Shown piece after piece: positions 5,657 through 14,645 of a DNA stretch of 50,210 nucleotides. Below the pieces are notes generated by a model. It was not told the origin of the DNA and did not search any database. It saw only the letters and a list, made by a program, of their open reading frames with translations. Made by a program: the position numbers and the translations under genes. Within the stretch, counting starts at the first letter, position 1. Every line of letters begins with the position of its first letter. Origin of the DNA: Polyangiaceae bacterium (lineage in GTDB: Bacteria; Myxococcota_A; Polyangia; Polyangiales; Polyangiaceae); NCBI GenBank assembly GCA_025937835.1, contig JAICQO010000044.1, positions 1 through 50,210 of the forward strand. The letters run 5' to 3'.

Positions 5657-6833
5657 CCAGCGCAGGCGCAAGCTTCGGGCGCGCCGAGCCCGGCGGCGAG
5701 AGCTGGTGATCGATCGCCTCGAGCTCCAACGCCGCGCCGCGTCCGCCTGCGGCTTCGGCGATCGCCCGCGAATCGTCGAGCGTCGTGATCCAGTCGTCGC
5801 TGCCGTGTATCGCGAGCACGTCGCAGCCGACGCGCGACCACGCGCCGCGCAAGCCGGCGCGCTCGAGCTGATGATAAAACCGCACCACCCGCTGGTAGGC
5901 CTGATCGGCGGCGAAGTGCGCCGGGGCCGCGCTCGCGATGTCGGGGCGCTCGGCGAACACCTCGGCCGGCGTTTTGCCGGCGCAGACCAGCCGCACCAAC
6001 TCGCTCACGAGCCCGGCACGGCGTCGGGCGGTCTCGCGGTCCGGCTGCCGCTCGGCGTGCCGGACCAGCGCTCCCACGAGCCCTTCGGAGATCGGCATCG
6101 CGCTCGCGCCGAAGGTCACGATGCCAGCGACTCCGGCTGACTCCGCCAGTAACGGAGCCACCATCGCGCCCAGGCTGTGCCCGAACAAGAACACGCGCTG
6201 CGGGCTGGCCCAGTCGCTCGCGAGCAGCTGCCCGAGCCCTGCCCGGTATCCGGCGAGCTCGGTCTCGAAGTCGGTGCGCGAGCACGGTGGGCCCTGACTG
6301 TCACCGACGCCGCCGCGCTCGATCCGCAGCGTCGCGACGCCCGCGGCGCTCAGCGCGCTCGCCAGAGCCGGCACCGGGTTCTCGAGATCGAGCGGGTACT
6401 CTTCGGAGGCCCAATGCGCTCCCGGCAAATAAACGACCACCGGGTGCGGGCCCTGCGTGTCGGGGACCACGGCGAGTGTTCGCAGCCAGACTCCTCCGCT
6501 CTGGACCTGCCCGAGCAGGATGCGGGCCGCCGCGTAGCGCTCCAGCGGAAACTCGCTGAGCTCGAGCTCGACCTCGAACGCTCCCCCCGCCCTCGACAGC
6601 TCGAGCAGGAGCGGATCGCCCGCACGCAGCGCGCGCAGGAGCGTGCGCACTTCGACGAGGTCGGTCGCGGGGTTCCGGTCGAGGGCGAGCAGCAGATCGC
6701 CGGCCTGGACCCCCGCGCGCTCGGCGTCCGAGCCGGACGCGACGCTGCGGATCGCGAGCCCCTGACCTTTGGCCGCGCTCGAAGCCAGCGTCAACCCCAG
6801 GAACGCGCGCCGAGGCAGCTGAAAATCGGACAC
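5619..6833 (-). CDS. PDZ domain - alpha/beta hydrolase fusion
   Basis: A 404-residue protein, GTG start at 6833. Residues 8-85 look like a PDZ domain: RRAFLGLTL carboxylate-binding loop, then SGSDAERAGVQAGDLLLALD. The remainder is an alpha/beta hydrolase with oxyanion region VVYLPGAHW, nucleophile elbow FGHSLGAM, acid GSDDW and catalytic His in DHQLSPP. The hydrolase resembles serine esterases or S9-type peptidases, and the substrate is unknown. The PDZ part would bring C-terminal peptides or itself into a complex. There is no clear signal peptide, so it is probably cytoplasmic, although an RRAFLG stretch near the N-terminus superficially resembles a Tat motif. It is divergent from the dehydrogenase gene with only 40 bases between starts. 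Confidence 0.85.
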   Translation of the reverse strand: MSDFQLPRRAFLGLTLASSAAKGQGLAIRSVASGSDAERAGVQAGDLLLALDRNPATDLVEVRTLLRALRAGDPLLLELSRAGGAFEVELELSEFPLERYAAARILLGQVQSGGVWLRTLAVVPDTQGPHPVVVYLPGAHWASEEYPLDLENPVPALASALSAAGVATLRIERGGVGDSQGPPCSRTDFETELAGYRAGLGQLLASDWASPQRVFLFGHSLGAMVAPLLAESAGVAGIVTFGASAMPISEGLVGALVRHAERQPDRETARRRAGLVSELVRLVCAGKTPAEVFAERPDIASAAPAHFAADQAYQRVVRFYHQLERAGLRGAWSRVGCDVLAIHGSDDWITTLDDSRAIAEAAGGRGAALELEAIDHQLSPPGSARPKLAPALATAIVDWLRARL

Positions 6834-6873
6834 GAGCGGAGGATACCCGACGAAACCGAGTTACACCTCGGGA

Positions 6874-7830
6874 ATGTCGGACGTCGCGCGCGCTCACGTC
6901 GCCCTCGAGCTCGGGGACGCGGAGCGGCGGGCGTGCAGCGAGGCGCTCGCCCGGCACGGCTTCGAACCGAGCTTCGTCGGCAGCACCGAGCAGCTCGCGC
7001 GAGCCTTGCCCGACTGCGAATACTTGCTGCTCGGCCGCCCTCCGCGCTTCGACTGGAGCCCGGCTACGCGCCTCGAGCTGCTTCAGATCGCCGGAGCGGG
7101 GGTCGATCCGCTGTTCCCGAGCCAAGGCCTCCGCGGCGCGACGATCATCGCCAATTGCCGCGGCCTGCACGCCAATGCCGTCCGCGATCACGTGATGGCG
7201 TTGCTGCTCGCCTTCGCGCGCGATCTGCCTCGCGCCCTCGCACAGCAGGCGCGGCGGGAGTGGCGGAGCTTCGCGTGCGCGCCGCTCGCCGGGAAGACGC
7301 TGGTGCTGCTCGGCCACGGCGCGATCGGTGCGCGCGTTGCCCTCGCCGCGCGCGGGTTCGGGCTGCGAGTTCTTGCGGTGACCCGCTCCGGAAGAGCCGC
7401 GCCGGGGCTCGAAGGCGTCTTCGAAAGCGCCGAGCTCGAGCACGCCGTGCGAGATGCCGACTATTTCGTGCTCTGCGCCCCGCTCACCTCCAAGACCCGC
7501 GGCTTGGTCGATGCCCGAGTGCTCGCCGCGCTGCCCGCTCACGCGGTCGTCATCAACGTTTCGCGCGGCGCGCTGCTCGACCACACCGCGCTGGAAGCCG
7601 CGCTTCGCGCACAACGCCTGGCCGGGGCCGCCCTGGACGTCATCGACCCCGAACCCCTGCCGCCCGCGAGCTCGCTCTGGCACTGCCCGGGGCTCTGGAT
7701 CACGCCCCACGTCGCCGGCCACGAGCCGTTCTACCTGGCGAAGGTGTTCGAAGCGTTTGCTACGAACGTTGCGCGGCTGCGACGTGGTGAGGCGGCGTTG
7801 GAAATGGTTTCACGGGAGCTCGAATACTGA
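6874..7830 (+). CDS. D-isomer-specific 2-hydroxyacid dehydrogenase
   Basis: A 318-residue NAD(P)-dependent dehydrogenase. The dinucleotide-binding glycine motif is GHGAIGARVA. The catalytic Arg is in VINVSRGALLD, the Glu in DPEPLP, and the His in ITPHVAGH, all in the usual order. It belongs to the GyaR/SerA/GhrA-like superfamily and reduces 2-keto acids such as glyoxylate or hydroxypyruvate. The exact substrate cannot be told. It lacks an ACT domain, so it is not a typical biosynthetic SerA. The barrel protein gene follows after 48 bases on the same strand. Confidence 0.93.
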   Translation: MSDVARAHVALELGDAERRACSEALARHGFEPSFVGSTEQLARALPDCEYLLLGRPPRFDWSPATRLELLQIAGAGVDPLFPSQGLRGATIIANCRGLHANAVRDHVMALLLAFARDLPRALAQQARREWRSFACAPLAGKTLVLLGHGAIGARVALAARGFGLRVLAVTRSGRAAPGLEGVFESAELEHAVRDADYFVLCAPLTSKTRGLVDARVLAALPAHAVVINVSRGALLDHTALEAALRAQRLAGAALDVIDPEPLPPASSLWHCPGLWITPHVAGHEPFYLAKVFEAFATNVARLRRGEAALEMVSRELEY

Positions 7831-7878
7831 GGAAAAGCCCGGTTCGCGCGCGGGACAATCGAGTACGAAGCGTGTACC

Positions 7879-8982
7879 GTGGCCGCCGTGAATCCCGGCT
7901 TTCGCCGAGCAGTGCTCGGCGCGTTCTTGCTGCTGCTGCCCCGGACGATCGCCGCCGCTCCCCCCGGTCCCGGCCCTCAGCCTTTGCCGCCCGAAGCGGC
8001 CCCCGCACCCGAGCCGAAGCACGAGCCCGACGACTGGACCCGGCGCGTGCGCATCGCCGGCGGCATCGCGCTCTACTACTACCAACCGACGAACGGCTGG
8101 GACAATCAGTTCCTGGTCTATTCGAACCTGCGCTTCGACGCGGCGTACGAGGGGTTCGGTCTGCACTTCGAGCCACGGCTCAGCAACGAGAAGATGCGCC
8201 CCTTCTACGACGGCCTCGCCTGGATCCAGGAGGCGTATCTGTACGCGGGGGACGATGCGCTCAGACTCAAGGTGGGCAAGATCTACAAGCAAGTGGGGCT
8301 ATTCTGGGACAACTCGTTCTACGGCAACATTCAGGTCTACGAGGGCTTGAAGTTCGATCCAGGCGCCGGGTTTTCGCTCGAGGCGAAGCTCGGTGAAAAG
8401 CTGGGAGTCAACGCCTTCGCGCAGTTCTTCGTGGTCGACGGCCACACCAACGCCTCGCTGGTCGGGCGCGACACGATCTCGATCCCGGGGGCGCGGCGCC
8501 GCAACACCGTTTCGGCGCGGCTTCAGCCGTTCGCCCAGCTGACGCGCGCCGCGCGGCTCGAGCTCGGTTTTTCGGGCGAGCGCTTCGACGCCGAGCTCCC
8601 CGAGGCGACGCACTCGGTGCAACGTCTCGCGGTGGACGCGAAGCTCAGCTGGGGCGCGCTGGGCTTCTGGGGTGAGGCGCTGCACCAATCGGGCGCCAAC
8701 GTGAACGCTTATCCGCTGCCCGGCGTCGCTTCGTCCGACAACACGTTCTTGCTTGCAGGAGGGGAATACGCGGTCGCGCCGCTGGTGTTTCGCTACAACC
8801 TGAGCCTCGCACGCTACTCCGATCTATCCGTGGACGAGGTGTTGCATCTGCCCGCGATCGGCGTTCGCTTCGAAGAGCACGTGTCGTTTTTGGCAGAATA
8901 TGCCTTCTGGCATCAGTACACCCCGAATGGACGGAGCGACGTCGACGAGAGTCTGAATCTCACGTGGCTCGGCCATTTTTGA
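7879..8982 (+). CDS. Outer-membrane beta-barrel protein (porin-like)
   Basis: A 367-residue protein with an N-terminal signal (AVLGAFLLLLPRTIAAAPPG), a Pro/Ala-rich spacer and about sixteen amphipathic strands with aromatic girdles such as IALYYYQPTNGWDNQFLVYS and FAQFFVVDGHTNASL. It ends in phenylalanine (TWLGHF), the usual C-terminal signal for BAM-assisted insertion. Phosphate-selective porin O/P-like proteins have this look, but I cannot fix the solute. Two GTG starts are possible, 7879 and 7888. Neither has a strong ribosome site. Confidence 0.82.
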   Translation: MAAVNPGFRRAVLGAFLLLLPRTIAAAPPGPGPQPLPPEAAPAPEPKHEPDDWTRRVRIAGGIALYYYQPTNGWDNQFLVYSNLRFDAAYEGFGLHFEPRLSNEKMRPFYDGLAWIQEAYLYAGDDALRLKVGKIYKQVGLFWDNSFYGNIQVYEGLKFDPGAGFSLEAKLGEKLGVNAFAQFFVVDGHTNASLVGRDTISIPGARRRNTVSARLQPFAQLTRAARLELGFSGERFDAELPEATHSVQRLAVDAKLSWGALGFWGEALHQSGANVNAYPLPGVASSDNTFLLAGGEYAVAPLVFRYNLSLARYSDLSVDEVLHLPAIGVRFEEHVSFLAEYAFWHQYTPNGRSDVDESLNLTWLGHF

Positions 8983-9111
8983 GGTCGAGCTACATCGGCT
9001 CGAATGCTGAGCGGGGCTGAGCTGGAGTAGGTTCGTGTAGCGCGCTTGCGCGGAGTGTCGCGTTGCGAACGAGGTAGCGCCTGCTAGCGTCTTAGTCCGT
9101 AAGCCACGCCG

Positions 9112-12078
9112 ATGAGCGAGCGCCCATCGACACCTCCAGCTCTGCACCTCGTCTCGGGCGAACCCGCACCGCCCAGGCGCAAGACCGTCGCGGTCTTGCT
9201 GGACTACATGAACTTCTTCGGCGGAGGGTACGAGGCAGATCTCCGCCACGCGCTCGACGAACGCGCGCGTCAGCTGGACCTCGACATGCTTTTCGTGTTC
9301 GGGCGTGCGCTCGACGAGCCGCGGCAGGGCGCGGTCGCTCACAACGTCGTCTTCGATCTGCTCGACGGCGGAGCCGTGGACGGCGTGATCGTTGCCTCCA
9401 CGTTGCTGTCGGGGCACACCGGTCCGGCCGGCGTGATCGAGTTTTTGGAGGCGCGCTACCGGGGCATCCCGCGGGTCAGTTTGGGAATGCCCGTGCCGGG
9501 CGTGCCGAGCGTGGTCGTGGACAACCGCTTCGGCATGAGGGCGCTGATCGATCACCTGATCGAAGCCCACGGCTGCCGGCGTGTCGCCTTCATCGAGGGC
9601 ACTCCGAAGAACCCCGAGGCCGAGGAGCGCTTCTCCGTGTACCGCGAGGCGCTCGAAGCCCACGGCTTGCCGTACGACCCCGGCCTGGTCGAGCCGGGTC
9701 TGTTCAAGAAGCGCTCGGCCGTGGGAGCGATGCGCGCGATCCTCGCTCGGGCCCGCCCGGACGCCGTCGTCGCGGCCAACGACGAGATGGCGCTCGGCGC
9801 GATCGAGGCCTTGCGCAGAAACGGCTGCCGCGTGCCGCACGAGATCCCGGTCACGGGCTTCGACGACCTCTCGGTGGCGTGGCTCGCCAATCCGCCGCTC
9901 ACCACGGTGGCGCAGCCGTTCCAGCGCATGGCGGAGCTCGCCATCGAGCTCATCCTCGCCCAGCTCGCGGGCGAGCCGGTGGAGCCGGTCACGCACCTGT
10001 CGACCCTGCTCACGATCCGACAGTCCTGTGGCTGCGGCCTGCGGCTCTCGATGCGCCCCTCGGGGGACTCGCGCGCGCCGACCAAGGGCGCGCTGCTCCA
10101 GGATCTGGAGCGCCGACGTCCCGAGCTCGAAGCCCTGCTGATTTCCTGCCTGGGGCGGGAACGGCCGGCCTCGGAGACTTCGGCGCTCGAGCTGCTCGAC
10201 GCGCTGGCAGCCGAGCTCGGCGGTGAGGTCGAGGCGTTCTCGCGCACGATCGAGGCGCAGCTCGAGCGCTGCGGAGACGACAACGAGAGTTACCGCGGCC
10301 TACAAAACGCGATCGGCGCGTTGCGCGGTGAATTTCGGCGCAAGGAGACGCGAGAGCTCGCCGACGTCTGGTACAACGCGCTGTCGCTCGTGGCGCTCGC
10401 CAATACCACGGCGCAGATGCAGCACCGCCTGGCGGTGGACGAGAGCTATCTGCGGCTGTTGAACGCGAGCCAGGCGTTTTCGGTGGCGTTCGATGCGGCC
10501 TCGCTGCGGCGGATGTTGGTCAAGGGGCTGCCGGCTGCCGGGGTGCGTAGCGCGGTCGTGGCGCGGGCCTGCGACGGTTCGTTGACCGAGCTCGAGCCGC
10601 TCGTGTGCCTGCACGAAGGGCTGCCGGTGCCGTTCGAGGCAACGCGCTATCCAGGCCGGGCGATCTTTCCTCCGGGCGGTCACTGGGCGGATCAACGCCG
10701 CTCGTTCCTGGTCTTTCCGTTGGCGTTCGAGACCCAGCAGCTCGGGCTCGCGATCTTCGACCTGAGCGAGGGCAGCAGCGGTCAGCACGTGCTCCGGGAT
10801 CAGCTGAGCGCCGCCCTGAAGAGCATCGAGCTGCACGAAGCCGTGCTGCTCACCACGACCCAGCACGAGCGCACCTTGCAGGAACGGCTCGCCGCGTCCA
10901 AGCGCATGCAATCGCTCAGCGTGCTGGCGGGCGGGGTCGCCCATGATCTGAACAACGCGCTCGGGCCGCTGGTGGGTCTGCCCGACATCATCCAGCGCGA
11001 GCTCGCGACCTCGGCCAGCCCGCTGGCTCGCGACGTGAGCGCCGACCTCGAGAGCATCAAGGCGGCGGCGCTGCGCGCCTCGCAGACCATCAAGGATCTG
11101 CTCACGCTCGGGCGCCAGGGCCACATCCGCAAGGATCCGCTCAGCTTGAACCAAATCGTCTCGAGCTGCGTCAACGGCGAGCTCCAGCGCAAGCGCGGCG
11201 CGGACGGCCCGCGCGTCCAGGTCGAGCTCGAGCTGTGCCCGGACCAGGTCGTGATCCGCGCTTCGGAAGCCCAGATCGCGCGCGCCATCAGCAACCTGGT
11301 CCACAACGCGATCGAGGCCATCCGCCGTGATGGGCGGGTGCGGATCAAGACCTCGGTCGTGAAGCTCCCACACGCCGTCTCGGGCTACGAGCTGATCGAG
11401 GCCGGCGACTACGCCGCGGTGACGATCTCCGACGACGGCTCGGGGATCGCGTCCCAGGAGCTCGGGCGGATCTTCGAGCCGTTCTTCAGCACCAAGCGCG
11501 CCGGCGATCGCAGCGGCACCGGGCTCGGTCTGGCGATCGTGCACGGCGTGGTCAAGGAGCACGAAGGCTTCGTCGACGTCACGAGCGCACCGGGCGAGGG
11601 CACCACCTTCACCCTGTATTTCCCGCGCACCCCCGAGCAGCCCATGACCTCGGAGCGACCCGAAGCCCCGCGCCGCGGCCGCGCTCGCGTGCTGATCGTC
11701 GACGATGATCCCGTGCAGCTCCGGACCGGCAAGCGCATTCTGAGCCACATGGGTTATGAGGTGCAGACCCAGAGCCGCGGCGCCACGGCCTACCGCTTGT
11801 TCGAAGAGGCTCAGGCGAGCGGCGCGAGCCCCTTCGATCTCGTGATCCTCGACATGTCGTTGAACGAAGAACACGACGGGCTCGAGATCTTCGAGCGCAT
11901 CCAGGCGCTGTTCCCCGACCAGCGCGCGATCGTCGCCAGCGGGCACGCCCTGAACGAGCGCGTGGAGCGCGCGATGGCGCAGGGCCTGGCCTGGCTCGCG
12001 AAGCCGTACACGGCCGATGCGCTGTCGCGCACGGTTCAGAGCGCGCTCGCCGACCGCGCCCAGGCCGCGGGCTTCTGA
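9112..12078 (+). CDS. Hybrid histidine kinase with LacI-like sensor and receiver
   Basis: A 988-residue protein. Residues about 22-303 are a periplasmic-binding-protein-like domain of LacI/GalR type (VVDNRFGMRALIDHLIEAHG, AANDEMALGAIEALR, VTGFDDLSVAWL), ending in SCGCG at 305-309. A helical linker and a GAF-like region follow. Then come the dimerisation/phosphoacceptor helix VLAGGVAHDLNNALGP (His 611), an ATPase domain with N box near 726, DDGSGIA near 773 and GTGLGLA, and a receiver with acidic triad 864-866 and phosphoacceptor Asp 914 (VILDMSL). There is no signal peptide, no transmembrane segment and no helix-turn-helix. It would thus sense a cytoplasmic sugar-like ligand and phosphorylate its own receiver or an unknown partner. 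No dedicated response regulator is adjacent. Confidence 0.92.
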   Translation: MSERPSTPPALHLVSGEPAPPRRKTVAVLLDYMNFFGGGYEADLRHALDERARQLDLDMLFVFGRALDEPRQGAVAHNVVFDLLDGGAVDGVIVASTLLSGHTGPAGVIEFLEARYRGIPRVSLGMPVPGVPSVVVDNRFGMRALIDHLIEAHGCRRVAFIEGTPKNPEAEERFSVYREALEAHGLPYDPGLVEPGLFKKRSAVGAMRAILARARPDAVVAANDEMALGAIEALRRNGCRVPHEIPVTGFDDLSVAWLANPPLTTVAQPFQRMAELAIELILAQLAGEPVEPVTHLSTLLTIRQSCGCGLRLSMRPSGDSRAPTKGALLQDLERRRPELEALLISCLGRERPASETSALELLDALAAELGGEVEAFSRTIEAQLERCGDDNESYRGLQNAIGALRGEFRRKETRELADVWYNALSLVALANTTAQMQHRLAVDESYLRLLNASQAFSVAFDAASLRRMLVKGLPAAGVRSAVVARACDGSLTELEPLVCLHEGLPVPFEATRYPGRAIFPPGGHWADQRRSFLVFPLAFETQQLGLAIFDLSEGSSGQHVLRDQLSAALKSIELHEAVLLTTTQHERTLQERLAASKRMQSLSVLAGGVAHDLNNALGPLVGLPDIIQRELATSASPLARDVSADLESIKAAALRASQTIKDLLTLGRQGHIRKDPLSLNQIVSSCVNGELQRKRGADGPRVQVELELCPDQVVIRASEAQIARAISNLVHNAIEAIRRDGRVRIKTSVVKLPHAVSGYELIEAGDYAAVTISDDGSGIASQELGRIFEPFFSTKRAGDRSGTGLGLAIVHGVVKEHEGFVDVTSAPGEGTTFTLYFPRTPEQPMTSERPEAPRRGRARVLIVDDDPVQLRTGKRILSHMGYEVQTQSRGATAYRLFEEAQASGASPFDLVILDMSLNEEHDGLEIFERIQALFPDQRAIVASGHALNERVERAMAQGLAWLAKPYTADALSRTVQSALADRAQAAGF

Positions 12079-12085
12079 GCGCCGC

Positions 12086-12697
12086 TCAGTCGGTGTTCTG
12101 GCACGTGCATCGAGCGCTGGAGATGCGGGCGCTGGCATCCGCGACGCGCTCGCGCGCGCGGCGGCAGCGTGCGTCGCCTTCGCCCGCGATGGCGCAGATC
12201 CGATCTGCCGAGCGCTGCATGGAGCCGAAGGCGCGGCAGGCCAGATCGCAGGCGTTCTCGACGGGCTCGGACTCGGACTCGGGCGCGCTCGCGGGAGCTT
12301 CGGCCGCTGCGGAGTCGGCGGGGCGCTCCTCCTCGGCGCGTTTCCGCGCGGGGCGCGGCGCGGCCGCCGGCGGGGGTTGTGCATAGCCGGCCCCTCCCGA
12401 TGTCGCCGAGCCCTTCGGCTTCTCGGCTTTCTTGCCCTCGTGGTCGTCGCGCAGCGTGATCGCCGTCTGCCTCGGTTCTTCTCGTCGCGCGAGGTACTGA
12501 TTCAAGCGCTCCTCGCTCACGGACAGATCGCGCTCGAGCGCGTCGAGATCCGTGCTCGCCGACTCTGACGCAGCTACCGGCGCTGGGGGCGGCGCAGCAT
12601 CGAGCATCGGCGGGCTCGCTGGCTCGGCTGCCCGACCGCAACCCGCCGCGAACAGCAGCAGCGTGACCAGGACTCGAGCGCGAAGATCTCGGAGCAT
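12086..12697 (-). CDS. Lipoprotein of unknown function
   Basis: A 203-residue protein. I choose ATG 12697 because it puts a lipoprotein signal at the N-terminus (RVLVTLLLFAAGC). The frame is open to 12796 but that extension lacks a signal. The mature part has a Pro/Ala-rich region, a predicted helical segment (LDALERDLSVSEERLNQYLA), a charged low-complexity centre, and a C-terminal Cys-bearing helical region (ENACDLACRAFGSMQRSADR...CRRARERV...CTCQ) with five cysteines. I do not recognise the family. It is convergent with the hybrid kinase, seven bases apart. Confidence 0.75.
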   Translation of the reverse strand: MLRDLRARVLVTLLLFAAGCGRAAEPASPPMLDAAPPPAPVAASESASTDLDALERDLSVSEERLNQYLARREEPRQTAITLRDDHEGKKAEKPKGSATSGGAGYAQPPPAAAPRPARKRAEEERPADSAAAEAPASAPESESEPVENACDLACRAFGSMQRSADRICAIAGEGDARCRRARERVADASARISSARCTCQNTD

Positions 12698-12999
12698 CCG
12701 TCGCAGGATACTCGGAACCCGCAGCGCTTTCGGAGCTTGGGTCTTCGGCTCCGCGACAGGTCTGGATTTGAATTCGCTCACGCGCTCGCCGATCACGACT
12801 CGAGAGCCAGCAGACCGCTCTGCTCCGCACGGCCGACTCCTCGACTACGGAACGAGACGGCAGGGCCTTCCTTACAGCCGTCGGTCACCGGGCCGATTCG
12901 AGCGCCCGGGAATGTGGTTCGACGTCCGACATTCTCGCACTACTGGATCTCCTCTTGATGCGGCTGACGACTCGACGCAGTCTTGGGGCTCGGGTTTCG
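12698..12999. other. Intergenic region between divergent genes
   Basis: About 300 bases between the leftward lipoprotein and the rightward PEGA-like gene, so it must hold both promoters. I see a weak inverted repeat GAATGT (12910-12915) / ACATTC (12929-12934). No clear sigma-70 boxes, hairpin terminator or small gene stand out. Confidence 0.45.
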
Positions 13000-14112
13000 A
13001 TGTCGTCACGAGAACCACTCACGGCAGCGTCCGAAAACTCAGAGCCGCGGCCGCCGCAGGACTCCGACGACGCACCGCGTTCAACGCTGATTTTCTCGGG
13101 CGACGAACCACCGCTGAGCCTGCCACCGAACTCGCGCCGTCCGATGGTGGTGGTTCGGTCGGGTGACGGCGCCAACGTTCCCGACTGGTCGTCGGAGTCG
13201 GCGACTCCTCCGGCCGCTTCCGAAATCACGGCGATCCCTCCGGTTTCGACGGCGGAAGCCGCGCCGCCGAGCGTTCGCGAGCCGCTGCCCAGCGAGCCCG
13301 CGCCGAGCGAGCCGTTCCCGCTGGCTCGCGATCTCGAGCCGCCGCCGAGCGCACCCGAGGCGATCGATCGAGCCAGCGTCGGGGGATGGGAAGATCCACA
13401 GCTCGACTCCCCGGAGTTGGAGTCGGGGTCGTTGCCACTCGCACGCCCAGCCGAGTCCGCATCGGCGCGCGTTGCGAGGGTGACTCCAATCCCGAGCGCC
13501 GCCTCAGTCCCTGCCCCGGCCGCGCCCAGCGTGGCGCCTGCTTTGCTGCAGACACCGGCTCACACACCGGAACGCGCGTCCAGTCGCGGCTGGCTGTGGA
13601 AGGTCGGAGCGCCTCTAGCCATCGCGGCCGCCGCGCTCCTGTTCCTCCGCTCCGGGGGCGCACCGGAGCCCGCCGCGCCCGAGCCGCAGGCTGCCGTCGA
13701 AACGACGCGGAGCGAAGCTGCACCGGTCGTCGCGCCGCCGGCCCAAACAACCCCGAGCCAGGCGGTCGCCGCGAAAAAGCCGGACGAACCCCCGCCGGCT
13801 GCGAGCGAAGCGGCCCAGAAACGAGCCGAGCCCGCGCAGCCCGCGGCACGCAAATCACCCTCGGGAGTGACGACCAAGCCGGTCCCGCCGGGAGCGACCC
13901 GCGTGCGCCTGGAGGTCCACCCGCCCGGTTCCAAGGTCGGGCGCCGCGGCGTGACCCAGAAGCCGCCGTACGAGTTCGACGTGCCGAAGGGCAAGAAGAT
14001 CGTGCTCGAGGTGCTTCACAAGGGCTACACCACTCGCAAGGTCACGCTGGACGGCTCGAGCAAGCGCGTGGTCGTCGGCCTCACGCGCCCTCGGTCTCGC
14101 AACTCGCGCTGA
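13000..14112 (+). CDS. Single-pass membrane protein with PEGA-like C-terminal domain
   Basis: A 370-residue protein from ATG 13000; ATG 12958 in the same frame is an alternative. The first 200 residues are Pro/Ser/Glu/Ala-rich and low in structure. A transmembrane helix WLWKVGAPLAIAAAALLFLR lies at about 205-225, followed by another Pro/Ala-rich linker. The last ~65 residues (VRLEVHPPGSKVGRRGVTQK, PPYEFDVPKGKKIVLEVLHKGYTTRK) look like a PEGA-type beta domain, common in myxobacterial surface and kinase proteins. A cytoplasmic N-terminus and an exported PEGA head is the likely topology. The stop codon lies inside the first unit of a 27-bp tandem repeat (14093-14187). Confidence 0.7.
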   Translation: MSSREPLTAASENSEPRPPQDSDDAPRSTLIFSGDEPPLSLPPNSRRPMVVVRSGDGANVPDWSSESATPPAASEITAIPPVSTAEAAPPSVREPLPSEPAPSEPFPLARDLEPPPSAPEAIDRASVGGWEDPQLDSPELESGSLPLARPAESASARVARVTPIPSAASVPAPAAPSVAPALLQTPAHTPERASSRGWLWKVGAPLAIAAAALLFLRSGGAPEPAAPEPQAAVETTRSEAAPVVAPPAQTTPSQAVAAKKPDEPPPAASEAAQKRAEPAQPAARKSPSGVTTKPVPPGATRVRLEVHPPGSKVGRRGVTQKPPYEFDVPKGKKIVLEVLHKGYTTRKVTLDGSSKRVVVGLTRPRSRNSR

Positions 14113-14187
14113 CGGGTTCGGTCTCGTAACTCGCGCTGACGCGCTCGGTCGAGCGGCTCGCGCTGGCGTGCTCGGTGCGAGCCGCTC
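14093..14187. repeat. 27-bp decayed tandem repeat at a gene end
   Basis: Units start at 14093, 14120 and 14147, with a partial unit at 14174. Units 1 and 2 differ at only a few positions (GGTCTCG.AACTCGCGCTGA...), while unit 3 is more diverged. Unit 1 contains the stop codon of the PEGA-like gene, so the gene's end has been duplicated downstream. Confidence 0.8.
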
Positions 14188-14244
14188 CTACAGGCTTCGG
14201 GAAATCAGGGCGCCGCGACGCGCAAAGGGTTGTAAGGTTCTAGA

Positions 14245-14601
14245 GTGCGCGAGCAACGCAAGGCCCCGCGCGCGCGCCCGCTCGACGCGGAGCCCGTGCG
14301 GATCGACATCATGGGGGACGGCTTTCTGGAGGTCCTGGTGGCGCGGGACATCAGCGTCGGTGGCGTGGGCGTCTTCGTTCGGCACGACTTCCAGGGCTGC
14401 GACATCGACAGCGAGGTCGAGCTGATCGTCAAGCTGGGAGCGGAGCGCCCATTCAAGGCCCGGGGAGTGATTCGCCACGGCGTGCGCCAGGGCGCAAAGC
14501 ACTTCTTCGGCGTGGAGTTCGTCGAGCTCGGCGAGCAGCACCGCGAGCTGGTCCAAGGCTATGTCGAGCGTTGCCTGAAGGAGGGGCGCAGGCTGCCTTG
14601 A
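14245..14601 (+). CDS. PilZ domain protein
   Basis: A 118-residue single-domain protein from GTG 14245. It has both parts of the c-di-GMP-binding signature: an arginine motif at the start (RKAPR) and DISVGGVGV (D-x-S-x-x-G) after the first strands. The rest fits the PilZ barrel (VELIVKLG, ARGVIRHGV, HFFGVEFVEL) with a C-terminal helix. Such proteins act as cytoplasmic c-di-GMP receptors in motility, exopolysaccharide or development. No partner gene is identifiable next to it. Confidence 0.9.
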   Translation: MREQRKAPRARPLDAEPVRIDIMGDGFLEVLVARDISVGGVGVFVRHDFQGCDIDSEVELIVKLGAERPFKARGVIRHGVRQGAKHFFGVEFVELGEQHRELVQGYVERCLKEGRRLP

Positions 14602-14645
14602 GGAGGTAGTGCCGGGGTACCGTGCTGCGCTAGGCTGCGCCGAAA

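Noticed and set aside
6834-6873. Tat signal on the PDZ hydrolase (RRAFLG)
   Set aside because: The following segment is too short and not hydrophobic enough, and it fits the PDZ carboxylate-binding loop better.
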